A program made the position numbers and the translations under genes. Below the pieces are notes generated by a model, which did not search any database, was not told where the DNA came from, and was given only the letters and a program-made list of their open reading frames with translations. Shown piece after piece: positions 1 to 5,548 of a stretch of 6,153 bases of DNA (position 1 is the first letter of the stretch; each line of letters opens with the position of its first letter). Source of the stretch: Candidatus Peregrinibacteria bacterium (GTDB taxonomy: Bacteria > Patescibacteriota > Gracilibacteria > UBA1369 > LOWO2-01-FULL-3); contig JACPLZ010000053.1 in NCBI GenBank assembly GCA_016186245.1, positions 1 through 6,153 of the forward strand, given 5' to 3'.

Positions 1-982
1 CGGACACACCGCGGGACAATACCACTGTTGAATCCAGATGCCCGAAAGTAGTCGCCGGCGCCGGATCGGTAAGATCGTCCGCGGGCACATAAACCGCCTG
101 GATGGAAGTAATCGACCCCTTTTTAGTAGATGTAATTCTTTCCTGCAGAGCGCCCATTTCCGTAGCCAAAGTCGGCTGATAGCCTACGGCGGAAGGGATA
201 CGTCCCAGCAGAGCGGAAACCTCTGATCCAGCCTGCGTAAAACGGAAAATATTATCTATAAACACAAGCACATCCTGGCCCTCCTCGTCACGGAAATATT
301 CAGCCATTGTTACACCCGTAAGACCGACTCTCTGGCGCACTCCGGGCGGTTCATTCATTTGTCCAAACACCAGTGTAGTCTTTTCCAAAACCCCGGAATC
401 TTTCATTTCATGATAAAGGTCATTGCCTTCGCGGCTCCTCTCTCCCACACCGGCAAACACCGAAAATCCACCATGCTCCTGCGCGATATTTCTGATAAGC
501 TCCATAATCACAACTGTTTTTCCAACCCCAGCCCCTCCAAACAGACCGACCTTTCCTCCCTTGATAATCGGACAAATAAGATCAATCACTTTAATACCAG
601 TTTCCAAAACCTGCGTCTCCGTTGACTGCTGGTCAAAACTCGGAGCAGCACGGTGTATCGGATAATATTTCTTGGCTTTTACCGGCTCCTTGTCATCAAG
701 CGGATTTCCAAGAACGTCAAACATACGGCCAAGCGTCTCACGACCCACCGGCACACTGATTGGAGCGCCAAGATTTTTCACATCCTGATTTCTCTGCAAA
801 CCGTCAGTCGATCCCATCGCGACAGTCCTCACGGAATTTCCTCCAAGATGCTGCTGCGTCTCCAAAATCAGCTTTTCTTCGCCAAGATCAACCTGCAAAG
901 CATCATATATTTTTGGCAGATTTTCTCCCACAAAAGAACAATCCACCACCGCTCCGATAATTTGTGTAACTTTTCCAGCCAT
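1..982 (-). CDS. atpD: ATP synthase F1 subunit beta (3' part missing, cut by window edge)
   Basis: Catalytic beta subunit of the F1 head, which makes ATP from ADP and phosphate at the cytoplasmic face of the membrane. The frame is open from the ATG at 982-980 to the left edge, giving 327 codons of a protein normally about 460-470 residues long. The translation begins MAGKVTQIIGAVVD. It carries the Walker A loop GGAGVGKT (residues 149-156), the GERSREGND segment with the expected catalytic glutamate (E181), the Walker B strand VLVFIDN (aspartate 243), and the conserved VPADDLTDPAPATTF block (299-313). The visible part shows no frameshift. It lies 13 nt after atpG and is the last visible gene of the operon; atpC would be expected next, outside the window. 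No Shine-Dalgarno sequence precedes the ATG. The assignment is secure. Confidence 0.98.
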   Translation of the reverse strand, partial: MAGKVTQIIGAVVDCSFVGENLPKIYDALQVDLGEEKLILETQQHLGGNSVRTVAMGSTDGLQRNQDVKNLGAPISVPVGRETLGRMFDVLGNPLDDKEPVKAKKYYPIHRAAPSFDQQSTETQVLETGIKVIDLICPIIKGGKVGLFGGAGVGKTVVIMELIRNIAQEHGGFSVFAGVGERSREGNDLYHEMKDSGVLEKTTLVFGQMNEPPGVRQRVGLTGVTMAEYFRDEEGQDVLVFIDNIFRFTQAGSEVSALLGRIPSAVGYQPTLATEMGALQERITSTKKGSITSIQAVYVPADDLTDPAPATTFGHLDSTVVLSRGVS

Positions 983-995
983 AGTATTTATATTG

Positions 996-1910
996 TTATG
1001 TTAATATTAATGAACTTGAGGCGATTTCTGCAATTTCCGCGGTGATCGCCGCCTGTCTTGCCTGATTATAGGTGAAAACAAACTCATCCAGCAGATCAGT
1101 CGCCGCCTGTGTGGCATTTTGCATCGCCACCATTCTGGCGCTGTGCTCGGATGCCGCCGCCTCCAAAACCGCCTGATAAAGCTGCATTTCCACAAGCTGC
1201 GGAATCACAAATTTCAAAATATATTCAGGAGAAGGTTCCAACTTATACTCCACATCTTTTTCTTTGATTTTTACAACTTTATGGAATTTTGAACCAAGCT
1301 CTTCGAGCATTTCTGAAAAAGTCTTCACGGAAAAAGGCAGAAGCACTTTGGAAACCGGTTTCTGGAGAAGCGTGGAAACAAAATCCGGATACACCAGCAC
1401 AACCTCATCATATTTTCCATTTTCAAAACCTTTAATCGCGACCCTGCTAATCGCAAGCGTATCGGAGAATTTCGGATTGAGCGAAAATGCCGGAAAAACA
1501 AATTCCACATTCTTCCCCATTCTTCTCAAAAACTCCGCGCCTTTTTTGCCGGAAGCGGCAAACGCCACATTGGCATCAGGATAATCGATTTTCATTTTTT
1601 CCAGAAGCTTCATCATTTTTTTAAACAGATTGGAATTAAGCCCTCCACACAAACCTTTATCGGTAGTAAAAAAAACCGCGAGAATATTTTTCCTTTTTCT
1701 CTGTTTGAAAAACGAATGCAGCCTGGAATGTTTTCTGGAAAGCCTGGACAGAATTGAGAATGCCAGATATCCGTAAGCCCTGAGCCTCACCGCATTATCA
1801 ACGGCTTTCTTCATTTTGGAAGTCGCCACCAGCTCCATGGCTTTTGTGATCTGCTTGGTAGACTTGATGGATTTAATCTTCCTCTTTATTTCTTTTACGG
1901 AATTCGCCAT
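996..1910 (-). CDS. atpG: ATP synthase F1 subunit gamma
   Basis: Central rotor shaft of F1 that couples c-ring rotation to the catalytic sites. The 304-residue product is slightly longer than the common 285-300. The N-terminal helix is typical (IKSTKQITKAMELVATSKM, residues 15-33), followed by the DKGLCGGLN strand motif (84-92). The C-terminal helix is also typical (SEHSARMVAMQNAT, 254-267, and ITAEIAEI, 289-296). Family members usually continue from ITxEL..I into a Gly-Ala pair, but here the sequence is ASSSLILT, so that small terminal motif is altered. Residues 58-75 form a very basic stretch (RKHSRLHSFFKQRKRK). The ATG lies 9 nt after the atpA stop and has no convincing Shine-Dalgarno sequence. 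Identity is firm from the two terminal helices and from gene order. Confidence 0.97.
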   Translation of the reverse strand: MANSVKEIKRKIKSIKSTKQITKAMELVATSKMKKAVDNAVRLRAYGYLAFSILSRLSRKHSRLHSFFKQRKRKNILAVFFTTDKGLCGGLNSNLFKKMMKLLEKMKIDYPDANVAFAASGKKGAEFLRRMGKNVEFVFPAFSLNPKFSDTLAISRVAIKGFENGKYDEVVLVYPDFVSTLLQKPVSKVLLPFSVKTFSEMLEELGSKFHKVVKIKEKDVEYKLEPSPEYILKFVIPQLVEMQLYQAVLEAAASEHSARMVAMQNATQAATDLLDEFVFTYNQARQAAITAEIAEIASSSLILT

Positions 1911-1919
1911 TGCTGGATT

Positions 1920-3428
1920 TTAGTTATGACCTATTTCTTTATTAAAATCTTTCAGTGCATGTTTCAATTTTTCCTCAATTTCCGCGGTCAATTCCTTCTT
2001 CTCTTTAATCCCTTTTAGAATTTCAGAATATTTAGCCTCCAGAAATTTATATAATTCTTCCTCATATTCTTTGACTCCTTCCACAGGCACTTTTTCCAGA
2101 TAATCATTGATACCAGCGTACAAAATCACCACCTGTTTTTCTACAGCAGTCGCCGCATACTGCGCCTGTTTCAGAATTTCCGTCAGCCTGTCGCCTTTGT
2201 TCAACTGTTTTTTAGTAGCCTCATCCAGATCGGAACCAAACTGCGCAAACACCGCAAGCTCACGATATTGGGCAAGCTCGAGTTTCAGTTTGCCTGCCAC
2301 TTTTTTCATGGCTTTAATTTGCGCCGCAGAGCCTACACGGGAAACAGAAAGTCCAACATTCAAAGCCGGCCTTATACCTTTATAGAAAAGATCCGTTTCA
2401 AGATAAATCTGTCCATCAGTAATGGAAATCACATTTGTAGGAATATACGCGGAAACATCTCCAGCCTGAGTCTCAATAATCGGCAGAGCAGTCAAAGAAC
2501 CGCCACCAGATTTTTCATCAAGTCTGCAAGCGCGCTCCAGCAAACGGGAATGAAGATAGAAGACATCGCCGGGATAAGCCTCACGCCCGGAAGGCCTCCT
2601 CAAAAGAAGGGAAACTTCACGATAGGCCCAGGCATGCTTGGAAAGATCATCATAAATTACAAGCACATCTTTTCCCTGATCCAAAAAGTATTCGCCCATC
2701 GCACAACCGGCAAACGGAGCAAGATAAGTCAAAGAAGCGGGATCGGAAGCAGCCGTCCTCACAACAATCGTATAATCCATAGCACCTCTCTTTTCCAGCT
2801 CGGCCACAATTTTCGCAACTTTTGAATCTTTTTGACCGACGGCAACATAAACACAGATCATATTTTCCCCCTTTTGGTTGATAATCGCATCGATTGCAAC
2901 GGCGGTCTTACCTGTCTGACGATCACCTATAATCAATTCACGTTGGCCGCGTCCAATCGGAATCATCGCATCGATAGCCTTAATCCCGGTCTGCACCGGA
3001 GTATCCACGGATTTTCTTTTAATAACGCGGGGCGCGATCTTTTCAATAGGATAAAATTTACCGGTTTTGATTTCACCTTTTCCATCTTGTGGATTTCCAA
3101 GCGGATCAACGACACGTCCGATCAATGCTTCACCAACCGGTACTGACAAAATTTTGCCGGTAGCTTTAACTTCGTCACCTTCTTTAATCCCCTTATCACT
3201 GCCAAGAATAACAACACCAACATTATCCTCCTCAAGATTAAGCGTTACCCCAATCTGGCCGCCGGCAAACTCCACCATTTCCTGCGAAGCAACATTGCTC
3301 AGACCGGAAATGCGGGCAATACCATCACCGACTTCAAGCACATGCCCGACTTTTTCCACATGGGCGCCCACTTTGAAACTTTCAATCTGCTTTTTTAAGG
3401 AATCTAAAATTTGATCTTTTACCTCCAT
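1920..3428 (-). CDS. atpA: ATP synthase F1 subunit alpha
   Basis: Non-catalytic nucleotide-binding subunit alternating with beta in the F1 hexamer. It is 502 residues, the normal family length. In order it shows the N-terminal beta-barrel region (VGDGIARISGL, residues 33-43), a Walker A loop GDRQTGKT (168-175), Walker B VLVIYDDLSKHA (255-266), the RRPSGREAYPGDVFYLHSRL block (277-296) and the signature PALNVGLSVSRVG (354-366), which includes the arginine (R364) that reaches into the catalytic interface. The far N-terminus (MEVKDQILDSLKKQI) is the helix that normally docks to delta, so that site is kept although delta is short. The gene starts 14 nt after atpH, at an ATG preceded by an A/T-only stretch rather than a Shine-Dalgarno sequence. 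The assignment is secure. Confidence 0.99.
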   Translation of the reverse strand: MEVKDQILDSLKKQIESFKVGAHVEKVGHVLEVGDGIARISGLSNVASQEMVEFAGGQIGVTLNLEEDNVGVVILGSDKGIKEGDEVKATGKILSVPVGEALIGRVVDPLGNPQDGKGEIKTGKFYPIEKIAPRVIKRKSVDTPVQTGIKAIDAMIPIGRGQRELIIGDRQTGKTAVAIDAIINQKGENMICVYVAVGQKDSKVAKIVAELEKRGAMDYTIVVRTAASDPASLTYLAPFAGCAMGEYFLDQGKDVLVIYDDLSKHAWAYREVSLLLRRPSGREAYPGDVFYLHSRLLERACRLDEKSGGGSLTALPIIETQAGDVSAYIPTNVISITDGQIYLETDLFYKGIRPALNVGLSVSRVGSAAQIKAMKKVAGKLKLELAQYRELAVFAQFGSDLDEATKKQLNKGDRLTEILKQAQYAATAVEKQVVILYAGINDYLEKVPVEGVKEYEEELYKFLEAKYSEILKGIKEKKELTAEIEEKLKHALKDFNKEIGHN

Positions 3429-3442
3429 ATAAAATTTATTAT

Positions 3443-3847
3443 TTATGAATTAATTAATTTAGAATTAAGAACCTCCAGATTCCTGCGGACAGAACCGTCT
3501 ATTACATAATCATCAAATTCCAGTTTCAAACCGCCGATCATTTTTTCATCCGCATTAATATCAAGCACAACATTTTTTTTCAGAACTTCACCCAGGGATT
3601 TTTCCAAATCCTTTTTCTGCCGATCATCCGGCTGGGATGGAAAAGTAGCTTTTATGGCCAATTGATCATTCTTTTCCATCCATACTCTTTCAAACACCGG
3701 AAAAAAACGTCTCAAAAACCCAGCCTTCTTTTTTTTTCTAAGCAGCTTAAAAAAATTCCCGATTTTTAAGGCGGTATCGGCCTCACTTTCACCCTTTTCC
3801 AGGGAATGAGCCAATGCCTCCGCATATTTTTTTATGGAAACTTTCAT
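3443..3847 (-). CDS. atpH: ATP synthase F1 subunit delta, short form
   Basis: Delta joins the top of the F1 head to the b-subunit stalk. The product is only 134 residues, while delta is commonly about 175-180. The C-terminal part is well conserved: IGGLKLE (residues 104-110) and VIDGSVRRNLE (115-125) match the family's hallmark. The shortening is in the N-terminal helical bundle, where about 65 residues precede the C-terminal domain instead of about 105. The opening KKYAEALAHSLE (6-17) resembles the usual first helix. Lys/Arg clusters occur at 37-41 and 46-47. The start codon overlaps the atpF stop by one base (TAATG), so translation is probably coupled. A run of nine A residues (minus strand, 3729-3737) codes for part of the lysine cluster. 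The name rests on the C-terminal motif plus operon position. Confidence 0.93.
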   Translation of the reverse strand: MKVSIKKYAEALAHSLEKGESEADTALKIGNFFKLLRKKKKAGFLRRFFPVFERVWMEKNDQLAIKATFPSQPDDRQKKDLEKSLGEVLKKNVVLDINADEKMIGGLKLEFDDYVIDGSVRRNLEVLNSKLINS

Positions 3848-4350
3848 TATTTAACCGATTTAATTTCTTCTTTAATTGCGCTTTCCAGCCTAGCCTGGTC
3901 ATCTTTGGAAAACTCCCGCTGCAAAATCTTTTCGCTGCTGGCCACCACCAGAGCAGCCATTTCTTTCTTCAGCTGATTAAAAATATCCGCTTTTTCAGCC
4001 TGCAATTGCGCGCGATATTTTTCCGCCACGGCGGAAATTTCTTTCTTCGCATTTTCCAAAGCCTTTGCCCGTCCTTCTTCCGCTTCCTTCTTTGCTTTTT
4101 CCACAATCATCATCGCTTCTCTGCCTGCATCGGAAATCACTTTCTTCCGATCATCTTCCAATGCCAACAATCTTTCTTCAATTTTTTTACCGTCATCCAC
4201 ACTCTTTGCAATCATTTTTTTGCGGTCATCAAGCACTTTCAAAAGAGGTTTATAAACCAGCTTCGTCAACACCAGAAGCAGGATTACAAAATTTACTATT
4301 TGCGCAACCAATAATTTCGGGTCGATACCCAGCTTGTCTATGAGATCCAC
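3847..4350 (-). CDS. atpF: ATP synthase Fo subunit b
   Basis: Peripheral stalk subunit: a membrane anchor with a long helical arm that holds the F1 head still. The 167-residue protein has one hydrophobic N-terminal segment (about residues 12-33, LLVAQIVNFVILLLVLTKLV), followed by YKPLLKVLDDRKKMI, the usual post-membrane sequence. A charged Ala/Lys/Glu-rich coiled coil then runs from about 40 to 135, and the delta-binding end ALVVASSEKILQREF lies at 133-147. The start is GTG (4350-4348). It is the only sensible start, because the atpE stop TAG lies in the same frame 18 nt upstream with no ATG between, and starting there gives the family-like N-terminus (M)DLIDKLGID. There is no Shine-Dalgarno sequence. 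Length is normal, and the assignment is secure. Confidence 0.96.
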   Translation of the reverse strand: MDLIDKLGIDPKLLVAQIVNFVILLLVLTKLVYKPLLKVLDDRKKMIAKSVDDGKKIEERLLALEDDRKKVISDAGREAMMIVEKAKKEAEEGRAKALENAKKEISAVAEKYRAQLQAEKADIFNQLKKEMAALVVASSEKILQREFSKDDQARLESAIKEEIKSVK

Positions 4351-4368
4351 CGTAATTTTTGTTAAGTG

Positions 4369-4584
4369 CTATACAAACTTGATAATCAAAGCGACAACCA
4401 ACGCATAAATCGCAATTGCTTCGCAGAACGCGATAGCAAGAATCATCGCTGTCTGGATTACACCGGCAGCTTCAGGATTTCTTCCGATGGCAGTCAACGC
4501 GCTGGAAGCCAACATCCCGATGGCGATAGCCGGAGCTGCGGCCCCAATCGCAATCGTCAATGCGACAAATAAATTCTTGTCCAT
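4369..4584 (-). CDS. atpE: ATP synthase Fo subunit c
   Basis: Ion-carrying c subunit; several copies form the membrane rotor ring. At 71 residues it forms a two-helix hairpin: helix 1 at about 5-32, the polar loop GRNPEAAG (34-41), and helix 2 at about 42-70. Glu55 in AFCEAIAIY is the expected ion-binding carboxylate. Where sodium-binding rings carry Gln in helix 1 and Ser after the Glu, this protein has Ile22 and Ala56, so protons are the more likely ion (inference). The glycine-rich helix 1 packing motif is partly replaced by alanine and proline (GAAAPAIAIG, 14-23). It is the first gene of the operon, 38 nt downstream of the likely transcription start. The stop is TAG. No Shine-Dalgarno sequence is seen. 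Identification is secure. Confidence 0.97.
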   Translation of the reverse strand: MDKNLFVALTIAIGAAAPAIAIGMLASSALTAIGRNPEAAGVIQTAMILAIAFCEAIAIYALVVALIIKFV

Positions 4585-4629
4585 AAAAATTTTGAGTTAA
4601 GAATAAGATATAAAAGTTTACAGACAGGG

Positions 4630-4658
4630 AATATATAGTCGCTCTTTGAAAAAATCAA
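4630..4658 (-). promoter_or_regulatory. Likely promoter of the atpEFHAGD operon
   Basis: On the minus strand there is a -35-like TTGATT (4658-4653) and a -10-like TATATT (4635-4630) with an optimal 17-nt spacer. Transcription would start near 4623, leaving a leader of about 38 nt before the atpE ATG. It lies just after the terminator of the preceding minus-strand gene, where an operon promoter would be expected. The call is by consensus match only. Confidence 0.6.
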
Positions 4659-4702
4659 TACTGAAATTTTTTCGCCACATCGTACATTTACATTCAAACA
4701 CG

Positions 4703-4728
4703 AAAAACGCCAGACAAAACTCTGGCGT
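4703..4728 (-). terminator. Intrinsic terminator of the lysine-rich micro-gene
   Basis: On the minus strand an 8-bp perfect stem (ACGCCAGA with TCTGGCGT) closes a 6-nt loop (GTTTTG) and is followed directly by a run of T. It sits about 25 nt after the stop codon at 4754 and upstream of the atp promoter. It therefore separates the two transcription units. Confidence 0.85.
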
Positions 4729-4753
4729 CTCTCAAAACAAACTGAAAGAAAAA

Positions 4754-4831
4754 TTATTTCCTCTTTTTGCCTGCTTTCCTTTTCTTTGCAGTTTTTTTCT
4801 TTGCAACCTTTTTGCGCTTTTTTGCGGCCAT
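4754..4831 (-). CDS. 25-residue lysine/arginine-rich basic protein
   Basis: A tiny reading frame from ATG (4831-4829) to TAA (4756-4754). The product has 13 Lys, 3 Arg and 5 Ala among 25 residues and almost nothing hydrophobic. It begins MAAKKRKKVAKKK. The tetrapeptide KKRK occurs three times (residues 4-7, 16-19, 22-25), giving a repeat-like, histone-tail-like composition. Evidence that it is a gene: an intrinsic terminator follows the stop by about 25 nt, the frame fills an otherwise unexplained gap, and I recall similar Lys/Ala micro-proteins in CPR genomes. By charge it could bind DNA, RNA or another polyanion such as polyphosphate, but no fold or motif shows which. The upstream region has no Shine-Dalgarno sequence and only a weak promoter (TTGATT, 16 nt, CATACT on the minus strand, about 4888-4861). 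Function is unknown. Confidence 0.72.
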   Translation of the reverse strand: MAAKKRKKVAKKKTAKKRKAGKKRK

Positions 4832-4972
4832 TTGGTACAGTTAAAAAATAACTTGACTTGAGTATGTTCCTAAAAAAATAAAAATCAAAAAAAAACCGTT
4901 GCTACATCAGGAATTGATTTACTAATTTCAAAAAAATCAACTATAATAAAAATAATCCGATAACCACTCGTC
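4832..4972. other. AT-rich divergent intergenic region
   Basis: This is the gap between the minus-strand lysine-rich micro-gene and the plus-strand membrane protein gene. It is dominated by A and T runs and must carry the promoters of both. The plus-strand promoter is fairly clear and listed separately. For the minus strand I see only a weak candidate (TTGATT, 16 nt, CATACT). An inverted repeat TTGATTT/AAATCAA (4914-4920 and 4934-4940) overlaps the plus promoter. Confidence 0.6.
4918..4947 (+). promoter_or_regulatory. Likely promoter of the small membrane protein gene
   Basis: A perfect -10 hexamer TATAAT (4942-4947) lies 18 nt after a partial -35, TTTACT (4918-4923). Transcription would start near 4954, leaving a leader of about 20 nt before the ATG at 4973. 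No Shine-Dalgarno sequence follows. Confidence 0.6.
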
Positions 4973-5161
4973 ATGAAAGAAAAAACTTTCATTCTGATTT
5001 CCACTCTTATCTTTCTGCTCGTTTTCATTCTTCACGGAGTCAGATTGGCTTACAAATGGAATGTCACATTCGGCACATGGACAATTCCAATATGGGCAAG
5101 CTGGACAGGATTGGCAATCGCCGGAATTCTGGCAATTAGCGGCTACAAGTTGAGAAAGTAA
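4973..5161 (+). CDS. Small two-helix membrane protein, function unknown
   Basis: A 62-residue protein with two clear hydrophobic segments: about residues 5-24 (FILISTLIFLLVFILHGVRL) and about 39-58 (within IWASWTGLAIAGILAISGY). Between them is a short aromatic linker with Trp and Phe (KWNVTFGTWTIPIW, 28-41). Lysines at both ends (MKEK and YKLRK) suggest that both termini face the cytoplasm. I recall similar mini membrane proteins with an RLAYxW...IPxWxSW pattern in CPR genomes, but know no function for them. The ATG follows a TATAAT promoter. The upstream sequence has no Shine-Dalgarno site. Its stop lies only 7 nt before the -35 of the next gene, so the two are probably transcribed separately. 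It is not an ATP synthase a subunit or AtpI by length or motif. Function is unassigned. Confidence 0.75.
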   Translation: MKEKTFILISTLIFLLVFILHGVRLAYKWNVTFGTWTIPIWASWTGLAIAGILAISGYKLRK

Positions 5162-5168
5162 TTTCGCC

Positions 5169-5197
5169 TTGACTTCTCCATCTGAAAACACTATATT
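5169..5197 (+). promoter_or_regulatory. Near-consensus promoter of the broken small gene
   Basis: TTGACT (5169-5174) and TATATT (5192-5197) are separated by exactly 17 nt, each one base from the sigma-70-type consensus. Transcription would start near 5204, only about 13 nt before the ATG at 5217. It is the best promoter match in the window and shows that the gene behind it was, or still is, expressed. Confidence 0.75.
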
Positions 5198-5216
5198 ACA
5201 AACAAATTCATTAACC

Positions 5217-5413
5217 ATGTCAAATATGGCATATTCCCACACCAACAGTAAGGGACAAACTTACTTCCTTCACTCCGAGGACGACAGCAGACGATTTATT
5301 ATTTCGGAAAAGAAGTAAAAGATGGAGCCCTCGACGAGCTGCCAGCTAACAAAATGGTAGTTGAGAACCCAAAGACCGGCCTCCCGATGTTGAAGAGCAC
5401 AGACAAAAAATAG
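5217..5413 (+). pseudogene. Small conserved-type protein gene split by a frameshift
   Basis: The frame starting at ATG 5217 reads MSNMAYSHTNSKGQTYFLHS and then becomes unrelated sequence, stopping at TAA 5316-5318 after 33 residues. From 5273 a second frame continues as LRGRQQTIYYFGKEVKDGAL, then DELPANKMVVENPKTGLPML, to the TAG at 5411-5413. The second frame has no start of its own: a TAA lies in that frame at 5249-5251. The two halves resemble, in order, the start and end of a small uncharacterised family that I recall from CPR and cyanobacteria (pattern NSKGxxYyLHS...LRGGRxQTIYFF...GALD.P...VxENxxTGLPxLKK). Intact members have about five extra residues at the junction. Promoter and terminator are both intact. 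It could be a true pseudogene, an assembly error, or much less likely a recoded gene. An alternative in-frame start is the ATG at 5226. Function is unknown. Confidence 0.72.
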
Positions 5414-5436
5414 TAGAAACTTCCATAAGTTTCATC

Positions 5437-5473
5437 AAGAAGCTCACGCCATAACAGGCATGGGCTTCTTTTT
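5437..5473 (+). terminator. Intrinsic terminator of the broken small gene
   Basis: The arms 5437-5450 (AAGAAGCTCACGCC) and 5457-5470 (GGCATGGGCTTCTT) form a 14-position stem with one C-A mismatch and one G-T wobble around a 6-nt loop (ATAACA). A T run reaching 5473 follows. It starts 24 nt after the TAG at 5413. The opposite strand has no T run after the stem, so it acts for plus-strand transcription. Confidence 0.88.
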
Positions 5474-5511
5474 GCACATATATCCAACAGAAGGTTTCTC
5501 AAAAGTTCCCC

Positions 5512-5534
5512 GGATTTTTGCAAAACAAAAATCC
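5512..5534. repeat. Short perfect palindrome (9-bp arms)
   Basis: GGATTTTTG (5512-5520) and CAAAAATCC (5526-5534) are perfect inverted arms around a CAAAA loop. The T run is in the 5' arm on both strands, which is not the arrangement of an intrinsic terminator. No role can be assigned from sequence. Confidence 0.6.
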
Positions 5535-5548
5535 TCTTTCCAAAGCAA

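Noticed and set aside
2268..2825. Plus-strand 185-residue frame inside atpA, and similar plus-strand frames across atpD, atpG, atpH and atpF.
   Set aside because: They are antisense shadows of well-conserved ATP synthase genes with no domain-like sequence of their own.
4754..4831. The KKRKKV segment of the micro-protein resembles a eukaryotic nuclear localisation signal.
   Set aside because: Any lysine/arginine-rich sequence gives such a match, and nothing else here suggests a secreted or host-targeted protein: it has no signal peptide.
4646..4861. Plus-strand 71-residue frame antisense to the lysine-rich micro-gene.
   Set aside because: It reads through the 4703-4728 terminator stem, and its Phe/Leu-rich stretch is just the complement of lysine codons.
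4853..4881. TTGACT at 4853-4858 as a -35 for a second plus-strand promoter.
   Set aside because: At 17 nt downstream the would-be -10 is AAATAA. The TATAAT at 4942 is far better placed for the membrane protein gene.
4937..5245. Minus-strand 102-residue frame rich in cysteine (CQSCPACPYWNCPCAEC), which looks like a metal-binding protein.
   Set aside because: It is antisense to the two-helix membrane protein, whose own promoter and hydrophobic pattern are convincing. Its cysteines arise from the complement of Ala/Gly/Trp-rich codons in that gene, and I see no promoter or terminator for it.
5260..5290. Programmed -1 frameshifting as the explanation for the split small gene.
   Set aside because: There is no slippery heptamer at the junction, and the joined product would still lack about five residues. 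A deletion or sequence error is simpler.
5299..5523. Minus-strand 74-residue frame beginning MQKSGELLRNLLLDI.
   Set aside because: It runs antisense through the second half of the broken gene and through its terminator stem, and resembles no family I know.
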